Assembly: GCF_022437945.1 (NCBI RefSeq)
Contig: NZ_CP092535.1
Span: 1,550,001-1,614,000 of the forward strand
DNA from: Nocardioides sp. TF02-7
GTDB taxonomy: Bacteria > Actinomycetota > Actinomycetes > Propionibacteriales > Nocardioidaceae
DNA length: 64,000 bases
Direction of reading: 5' to 3'
Part shown: positions 56,593-64,000 of the stretch, piece after piece
How positions within the stretch are numbered: the first letter of the stretch is position 1
Layout of the letters: every line of letters begins with the position of its first letter
The notes under the pieces: model-generated
Seen by the model: the letters and a program-made list of their open reading frames with translations, nothing else
Databases searched by the model: none
Told to the model about the DNA's origin: nothing
Made by a program: the position numbers and the translations under genes

Positions 56593-58310
56593 GCGACATC
56601 CAGATCTGGACCCTCGTCTTCGTCGGCGTCACCTTCGCCCTCTACATCTACGTCGCCTACGCCAGCCGGGTCTCCGACACCTCCGGCTTCTACGTCGCCG
56701 GCGGCGGCATCCCCGCTCCGGCGAACGGCGCCGCGATCGCCGCCGACTGGATGAGTGCGGCGTCGTTCATCTCGATGGCCGGCCTGATCGCGCTGGCCTA
56801 CAACGGCTACAGCGGCTCGGCGTACCTGATGGGCTGGACCGGCGGCTACGTGCTGCTGGCGATGCTGCTGGCGCCGTACCTGCGCAAGTTCGGCAAGTAC
56901 ACCGTGCCGGACTTCGTCGGTGACCGCTACAACGAGACCGCCCGGCTGATCGCGGTGATCTGCGCGATCGTCGTGTCCCTCACCTACGTGGTCGGCCAGA
57001 TGGCCGGCGTCGGCGTGGTGTTCAGCCGGTTCCTCGAGGTCGACACGACCGTCGGCGTGCTGATCGGCATGGCCATCGTCTTCTTCTACGCCGTGCTCGG
57101 CGGCATGAAGGGCATCACCTGGACCCAGGTCTGCCAGTACACCGTGCTGATCATCGCCTACCTGATCCCGGCGGTGGCCATCTCCACCAAGCTCACCGAC
57201 ATCCCGCTGCCCCAGGTGGGCTGGGGGCAGATCCTCGACGAGCTGCAGGGCCTGCAGGCCGACCTCGGGTTCGGCGACTACACCGCGGCGCTGACCGGCA
57301 GCGGCCAGATGAACATGTTCCTGCTGACCGCCACCCTGATGTTCGGCACGGCGGGCCTCCCGCACGTGATCGTGCGGTTCTACACCGCCAAGAACGTGCG
57401 GGCCGCGCGCTACTCGGCCCTGTGGGCGCTGTTCTTCATCGCGCTGCTCTACACGACCGCCCCGACGGTCGCGGCGTTCTCGAAGTTCAACATCCTGTCC
57501 GCGTCCAGCGACGGCAACCTCGCCGACCAGTCGTGGTTCGACACGTGGGCCAGCGCGGGCCTGATCACCAACCTGGACGCGACCGGCGCCCCCACCGACC
57601 TCAACGGCAACGGTGCGATCGACTTCCAGGGCGCGGCCGGCAGCAACGAGGTGCTCATCAACAACGACATCCTCGTGCTCGCCTCGCCGGAGATCGGCGG
57701 CCTCCCCGCACCGATCGTCGGCCTGGTGGCCGCCGGTGGCCTCGCGGCGGCGCTGTCGACGGCGTCCGGGCTGCTCCTGGTGATCTCGTCGTCGGTCGCC
57801 AACGACGTCTACCACAAGCGGATCAACAAGGCGGCGAGCGAGAAGCAGCAGCTCCTGGTCGCCCGGATCTCGATGGGTGTGGCCGTCGTCGTCGCCGGCT
57901 GGCTCGGCATCGACCCGCCGGGCTTCGCGGGCCAGGTGGTGGCGCTCGCCTTCGGACTCGGGGCGGCCAGCTTCTTCCCGATCCTGGTGCTCGGCATCTT
58001 CTGGAAGAAGTGCACCGCCGCGGGCGCCGCGGCGGGCATGGCGGCCGGCATCGTCGTCACGATGGCGTACTTCGTCTGGACGCTGCCCTCGGACTCGGCC
58101 TGGTTCTTCCTCGGGAAGGACCCGATCCTCGACATCGCACCGGTGGGCTTCGGCTTCATCGGCATGCTGCTGAACTTCGTCGTCACGATCGTGGTGTCGC
58201 AGTTCACCCGCAAGCCGTCGGAGACGATGCAGCACCTCGTCGAGGAGGTTCGCTACCCGGGTCGCACCGACCTGGTGGCGAGGCACGCGGAGGGCGAGCC
58301 GCTCGCCTGA
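56589..58310 (+). CDS. Cation/acetate-type sodium:solute symporter (VC_2705 subfamily)
   Basis: 573 aa, intact, GTG at 56589. There are around thirteen membrane segments with family stretches GFYVAGGGIPAPANGAAIAA, DWMSAASFISMAGLIAL, KYTVPDFVGDRYNETARLIA, FGTAGLPHVIVRFYTAKNVR and GLAAALSTASGLLLVISSSV. It has an extracellular insertion of about 60 residues with NLDATGAPTDLNGNGAIDF. The DUF4212 partner plus the acsA gene downstream point to acetate or another short-chain acid as substrate. A strong hairpin ends the operon. Confidence 0.92.
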   Translation: MSDIQIWTLVFVGVTFALYIYVAYASRVSDTSGFYVAGGGIPAPANGAAIAADWMSAASFISMAGLIALAYNGYSGSAYLMGWTGGYVLLAMLLAPYLRKFGKYTVPDFVGDRYNETARLIAVICAIVVSLTYVVGQMAGVGVVFSRFLEVDTTVGVLIGMAIVFFYAVLGGMKGITWTQVCQYTVLIIAYLIPAVAISTKLTDIPLPQVGWGQILDELQGLQADLGFGDYTAALTGSGQMNMFLLTATLMFGTAGLPHVIVRFYTAKNVRAARYSALWALFFIALLYTTAPTVAAFSKFNILSASSDGNLADQSWFDTWASAGLITNLDATGAPTDLNGNGAIDFQGAAGSNEVLINNDILVLASPEIGGLPAPIVGLVAAGGLAAALSTASGLLLVISSSVANDVYHKRINKAASEKQQLLVARISMGVAVVVAGWLGIDPPGFAGQVVALAFGLGAASFFPILVLGIFWKKCTAAGAAAGMAAGIVVTMAYFVWTLPSDSAWFFLGKDPILDIAPVGFGFIGMLLNFVVTIVVSQFTRKPSETMQHLVEEVRYPGRTDLVARHAEGEPLA

Positions 58311-58321
58311 CGCTGCCGAGG

Positions 58322-58358
58322 CGCGCGCCGTCGTACCGGGGGAGTACGACGGCGCGCG
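58322..58358 (+). terminator. Terminator after the symporter
   Basis: CGCGCGCCGTCGTAC (58322-58336) and its exact complement (58344-58358) pair over 15 bp around a 7-base loop, 12 bp past the symporter stop. There is no T tract. Confidence 0.85.
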
Positions 58359-58423
58359 TCGTCGTGCGGGGGCCGACGCGGTCCGGGCCTGGTGGGCATG
58401 GTCTCGTCGCCTCCGGCGCCCTA

Positions 58424-58438
58424 CTGTGCAGAGCACAG
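58424..58438. promoter_or_regulatory. Palindrome upstream of acsA
   Basis: CTGTGC-AGA-GCACAG is a perfect 6-bp inverted repeat with a 3-bp spacer, 32 bp before the acsA GTG. Its spacing differs from Crp sites (3 instead of 6 bp), so another regulator is more likely. Confidence 0.4.
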
Positions 58439-58469
58439 CCACCGAACCCTTGAGAGACCAGGAGTGACC

Positions 58470-60469
<2,000 letters not shown>

Positions 60470-60496
60470 CTGGTCCGGCCGGGGGCTGGGGCGCCG

Positions 60497-60597
60497 GGAG
60501 GCGCGGGTTCGTCACTGTCGGTGAGCCTGCGCCTCCCACGGCGTACCCACCTAGGGGATGTGCGGACTCGTCGACATCCCTTGATGAACCTGCGCCG
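60497..60597. repeat. Rearranged third copy of the palindromic element
   Basis: On minus it starts like copy 1 (GGCGCAGGTTCATCAAGG then GATGTCGACGA). The central block GCGCCTCCCACGGCGTACC is then inverted relative to copies 1 and 2, and the far arm is diverged (CGAACCCGCGCC). It fills the space between the convergent acsA and nhaA genes and carries the end of the nhaA reading frame. Confidence 0.7.
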
Positions 60598-61953
60598 CCC
60601 GCCTGCCGCGGCGACGTCAGCAGCAGCACCACGACGCCGACCGCCGCGGCGACCAGCGACGCCAGGAGGATGCCGACCTTGGCGTCGGCGGTGAGGTCGG
60701 GAGCGTCGGGGAACGACAGCTGCGCGATGAACAGCGAGACCGTGAACCCGATGCCGGCCACGGCGCCGAGCCCGGCGACCTGCGGCCACGAGGTGCGCTC
60801 GGGCAGCCGGGCGATGCCGAGGCGCACGGCGAGGAAGCAGGCGAGCGTGATGCCGAGCGGCTTGCCGACCACGAGCCCGGCCGCGATGCCGAGACCGACC
60901 GCGGAGGTCACCGCCTCGCCCAGCACGCCGCCGCCCAGGTCGACGCCGGCGTTGGCGAGCGCGAACACCGGGAGGACGGCGTACGCCGACACCGGGTGCA
61001 GCCGGCTCTGCAGCCGCTCCACCATCGACACCGACTCCCCCGAGCAGGAACCGCAGCCGGGTCAGCTCGTCGGGGTCGAGGTGGCGGTCGCGCAGCGCCT
61101 CCTGCGCGTACTCACGGGCGACCCGCTCCTCGAGCAGCGGGGTGGCGGGGGTGAGGAGGCCGAGCGCCACGCCGGCCAGGGTGGCGTGCACCCCGGACTC
61201 GAACAGCGCGTACCAGGCGGCCACACCGAGGACGAGGTAGACCGGCAGCGCCCACACCCGCACCAGCCGCAGCGCGGCGACCAGCCCGAGCAGCACGAGG
61301 GCCGCCGCCAGCCAGCCCAGGTCGAGGTCGGCGGTGTAGAACAGCGCGATCACGAGGATCGCGCCGATGTCGTCGACGATGGCCAGCGTGAGCAGGAACA
61401 GCCGCGCCGCCGACGGCAGCCGCCGGCCCAGCAGGCCGAGCACGCCGACGGCGAACGCGATGTCGGTGGCCATCGGGATCCCCCACCCGGACCCCGTGTC
61501 GCCGCCCCCGGCGATCGCGACGTAGATCAGCGCCGGCACGACCATCCCGCCGACCGCCGCGACGATCGGCAGCGCCGCGGTGCGCGGGTCGCGCAGGTCG
61601 CCGTGGACCAGCTCGTACTTGATCTCGAGCCCGACGACGAAGAAGAAGATCACCATCAGGGCGTCGTTGACCCAGTGCTGCAGCGACTCCTCGACGTGCC
61701 AGGAGCCGATCTCCAGGCTGACGTGCAGGTGCCAGAAGTCGACGTACGACTCCGACCACGGCGAGTTGGCCCAGACCAGGGCGGCGGCCGCGGCGAGGAG
61801 CAGCAGGATCGAGCCCGCTGCCTCGACCCGCAGGAACTCTCGGAGCGGCCGGGCGACGAACCGGGCGACCGGGCGCTCGCTCTCGGTCCAGACGGGCCCC
61901 TGCTTCCAGAGGTCGTCCGTCGGCTCGGGTTGGGGCGGCTGGGCAGAGTTCAC
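60580..61953 (-). CDS. nhaA: Na+/H+ antiporter NhaA (frameshift, C-terminus merges with a repeat)
   Basis: About 455 aa, GTG at 61953. Membrane segments begin after about 40 residues ([20 protein letters not shown]). NhaA hallmarks: [60 protein letters not shown] with the paired Asp, and after an indel near 61040 [15 protein letters not shown] and [20 protein letters not shown]. It exports Na+ in exchange for protons. The expected end after [10 protein letters not shown] runs straight into the palindromic element with no stop in this frame, so the true C terminus is uncertain and the left boundary given is approximate. Confidence 0.88.
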
Positions 61954-62055
61954 GCGGGCGCCTCCGTCGGCGGTGAGGGGTCAGCGGATCGGATGCCGAC
62001 CAGACTTCCCGGCTCACCTGTCTCGGATGCTACCGGCTTCTGTAGGGTCGGTCGC

Positions 62056-62457
62056 ATGGCGATCGAACCCGTGCAGGAGGAGCCCACGATCGGGCGTCTG
62101 ATCAAGGACGCCCAGGCCGACATCTCCACCCTCCTGCGCAAGGAGATCCAGCTCGCGAAGGCCGAGCTCAAGGTCAGCGTGACCGCCGGCGGGATCGGCG
62201 CCGGGCTGCTCGCCGCGGCCGCGTTCCTGCTCGTGCTCGCGGTGATCATGCTGTCGGTCGCGATCGCCTACTTCATCCACTGGAACGGCTCCGGCCTCGA
62301 CCTCCACTGGGCGTTCCTCATCGTCTTCGGCTTCTACCTTCTCGTCGCGGGGCTGCTCGTCTTCGTGGCGATCCGGAAGTTCAAGCGGGTCAAGGCGCCC
62401 GAGCGCGCCATCGAGCAGGGTCGCGAGATCCCGCGCGCGCTCAAGGGCCAGCCCTGA
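62056..62457 (+). CDS. Phage-holin-family (DUF1469/Actinobacterial holin-X) membrane protein
   Basis: 133 aa, intact, ATG at 62056. The N-terminal amphipathic helix ([20 protein letters not shown] then [13 protein letters not shown]) is the family signature, followed by two membrane helices ([20 protein letters not shown] and [20 protein letters not shown]) and a basic tail. Despite the name these are chromosomal proteins of unknown role, not lysis proteins. The gene lies between nhaA (divergent) and the kinase gene. Confidence 0.85.
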   Translation: MAIEPVQEEPTIGRLIKDAQADISTLLRKEIQLAKAELKVSVTAGGIGAGLLAAAAFLLVLAVIMLSVAIAYFIHWNGSGLDLHWAFLIVFGFYLLVAGLLVFVAIRKFKRVKAPERAIEQGREIPRALKGQP

Positions 62458-62475
62458 TCCGGGGGTGACGAGCGG

Positions 62476-63359
62476 GTGGCACGGCAGCCGGCGGTCGCCG
62501 GGAGGGCCGAGCAGCTGCTCGGCACCTCGGTGGTCTCCACCGCCCCGGTCGCCGGGGGGCGACATCTCCAACGCCGTCAAGCTCCGGCTGTCGAGCGGCC
62601 GCACGGCCTTCCTGAAGACGCTGCCCCAGGCCCCGCCGGGCTTCTTCGAGCGGGAGGCCGCCGGGTTGCGCTGGCTCGCCGAGGCCGAGGACGGTGTCGC
62701 CACGCCGGAGGTGCTGGCGGTCGACAGCGACTGCCTGATCCTCGCGTGGGTCGAGACCGGGCGGCCCGCGGCCGACACCGCGGCGGCGTTCGGGCGCGCC
62801 CTCGCCCGCACCCACCTCGCCGGTGCCGGCTGCTTCGGCGCCGACGCCGGGGCCACCGGCGCGCGCACCGACGGCTACATCGGCCGGCTGCCGCTCCCCC
62901 AACCAGCCGCTCCCCGGCTGGCCGGAGTTCTACGCCGAGCGCCGGGTGGCGCCGTACCTCAAGGTCGCCCGCGACAAGGGCCTGGTCTCCGCCGACGACG
63001 CCGCCCTGGTCGAGCGCGCCGCGGCCCGGGTGGGCGAGGTGGTGCCCGAGGAGCCGCCGGCGCGGCTGCACGGCGACCTGTGGAACGGCAACGTGCTGTG
63101 GACCAACGACGACCGGGTCGTGGTGATCGACCCGGCGGCGTACGGCGGCCACCGCGAGGTCGACCTGGCGATGCTCGCCCTCTTCGGGCTCCCGCAGCTG
63201 CCGCAGGTGATGGCCGCCTACGAGGAGGTCGCCCCGCTCGCGGAGGGCTGGCAGGACCGGCTGGGCATCCACCAGCTGTTCCCGCTCGTGGTCCACGCCT
63301 GCCTCTTCGGCGGCGGCTACGGCGCCCGCGCCGCCCGGGTCGCGTCCCGCTACCTCTGA
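62476..63359 (+). CDS. Fructosamine kinase family protein (two frameshifts)
   Basis: About 294 aa, GTG at 62476. Repairs are needed near 62560 (G6) and 62900 (C5). The aminoglycoside-phosphotransferase-like fold shows RTAFLKTLPQAPPGFFEREA (ATP-binding Lys and Glu), CLILAWVETGRP, the catalytic loop ARLHGDLWNGNVLW (HGDxxxxN) and VVIDPAAYGGHREVDLAM (metal Asp). These enzymes phosphorylate fructosamines or ribulosamines on glycated proteins, which starts deglycation. It follows the holin-like gene by 18 bp. Confidence 0.88.
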
Positions 63360-63406
63360 GTCGTCAGGGGTGAGAGTGAGCCATAGGTCACTCTCACCCT
63401 GACGAC
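63360..63406 (+). terminator. Terminator after the fructosamine kinase
   Basis: The left arm (63360-63379) and right arm (63388-63406) pair over 19 bp with one bulged G around an 8-base loop. It starts directly after the kinase stop and separates it from the response regulator gene. Confidence 0.85.
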
Positions 63407-63458
63407 CTCAGAGCGCGGCTCTCAGCCCGTGCTCAGTCGGGCCGGGCATCATGGGTCC

Positions 63459-64000
63459 GTGCCCCACCGCCAGCAGCAGCCGCCGCGCGTCCTCGTCGTC
63501 GACGACGACCGGGCGGTGCGCGAGTCGCTGCGCCGGTCGCTGGAGTTCAACGGCTACGAGGTGCACCTCGCCGGCGACGGCGCCGAGGCGCTGGCCGGCA
63601 TCGGGGCGGTCGGGCCCGACGTCGTGGTGATGGACGTGATGATGCCGCGGCTCGACGGGCTCGAGGCGACCCGGGCGCTGCGCGCCGCCGGCAACGACGT
63701 GCCGATCCTGGTGCTCACCGCGCGCGACGCGGTCGGCGACCGGGTCGAGGGGCTCGACGCCGGCGCCGACGACTACCTCACCAAGCCGTTCGCGCTGCAG
63801 GAACTGCTGGCCCGGCTGCGGGCGCTGCTGCGCCGGGCCGGACCGCCCCCGGAGGGCGACGAGGAGGAGGTGCTGACGTTCTCCGACCTCACCATGAACG
63901 TCACCACCCGCGAGGTGACCCGCGGGGGAGCGGTCGATCGAGCTGACCCGCACCGAGTTCACGCTGCTGGAGATGTTCCTCCGCCGGCCGCGCCGGGTGC
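63459..64000 (+). CDS. OmpR-family response regulator, MprA-like, cut by window end (one frameshift)
   Basis: GTG at 63459; 180 residues are visible. Receiver: [40 protein letters not shown] (phosphoacceptor Asp), [20 protein letters not shown] and [20 protein letters not shown] (Lys). The DNA-binding domain begins with [19 protein letters not shown]5 run near 63925 shifts the frame before [18 protein letters not shown]. The [10 protein letters not shown] and LTFSDL stretches resemble mycobacterial MprA. The partner kinase would lie outside the window. The minus strand here has an open frame that I reject. Confidence 0.88.
   Translation, partial: MPHRQQQPPRVLVVDDDRAVRESLRRSLEFNGYEVHLAGDGAEALAGIGAVGPDVVVMDVMMPRLDGLEATRALRAAGNDVPILVLTARDAVGDRVEGLDAGADDYLTKPFALQELLARLRALLRRAGPPPEGDEEEVLTFSDLTMNVTTREVTRGGAVDRADPHRVHAAGDVPPPAAPG

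Noticed and set aside
63408..63962. Minus-strand 184-residue frame at the window end
   Set aside because: It is the antisense shadow of the OmpR-family regulator, whose receiver motifs are all present on plus.

Overview
The window is high-GC DNA from an actinobacterium, most likely a Nocardioides or close relative (Nocardioidaceae). Third codon positions are almost all G or C, GTG starts and 4-bp GTGA/ATGA gene overlaps are common, and the order holB/tmk, topA, STAS protein, MrfA-type helicase, Tad/Flp genes, HAD hydrolase, acsA and nhaA matches the block known in mycobacteria around Rv3644c-Rv3667. The genus is inferred; no rRNA is present.

Positions 363-9635 look like an integrated mobile island. 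A complete tRNA-Thr(CGT) lies at the right end (9564-9635, minus strand). A 34-bp copy of the 3' half of that tRNA, with three differences, lies at the left end (363-396). Between them are a tyrosine recombinase, a membrane-anchored putative PD-(D/E)XK nuclease, a retron-type reverse transcriptase beside a DUF3800-like protein, and a three-gene ABC-three-component (ABC-3C) conflict system with its own nuclease-like subunit. This is a compact defence island and the most interesting part of the window.

Positions 9.7-30 kb are mostly core functions: a small zinc-ribbon protein, a LysR regulator, a secreted S33 peptidase, DNA polymerase III delta' and thymidylate kinase, a NarL-type two-component pair, a BBE-type flavin oxidase, topoisomerase I, a DUF2510 protein, a methyltransferase, an M14 peptidase, a K+-independent H+-pyrophosphatase, a STAS protein and a DUF1998 helicase.

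Positions 30.2-35.5 kb carry a Tad/Flp pilus operon on the minus strand (CpaE-like, TadA, TadB, TadC, Flp-type pilin, TadE, TadG-like). It is interrupted just before the pilin by an array of eight full 41-bp tandem repeats, G-rich on the transcribed-sense strand. A HAD phosphatase, a degenerate Fic-like protein, a methyltransferase, a LytS/LytTR system with a solute:sodium symporter, a PLP decarboxylase and a sugar-type MFS transporter follow.

Positions 46.0-55.4 kb hold a nitrate assimilation operon on the minus strand: narK, nasA, a nitrite-reductase-like flavoprotein, nirB, nirD, and a HemD-winged-helix fusion. Positions 56.3-62.5 kb hold acetate-type uptake and activation (DUF4212 subunit, VC_2705-type symporter, acetyl-CoA synthetase), NhaA and a holin-like membrane protein. 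The window ends in a fructosamine kinase and an MprA-like regulator cut by the edge.

A 100-bp palindromic element occurs twice around a small gene at 45.3-46.0 kb, and a rearranged third copy lies at 60.5 kb. Many genes, including essential ones (tmk, holB), are broken by one-base indels in homopolymers. Outside the island these are mostly G/C runs; inside the island they are runs of five A or T. I read most of them as sequencing errors, and I give gene coordinates spanning the breaks.
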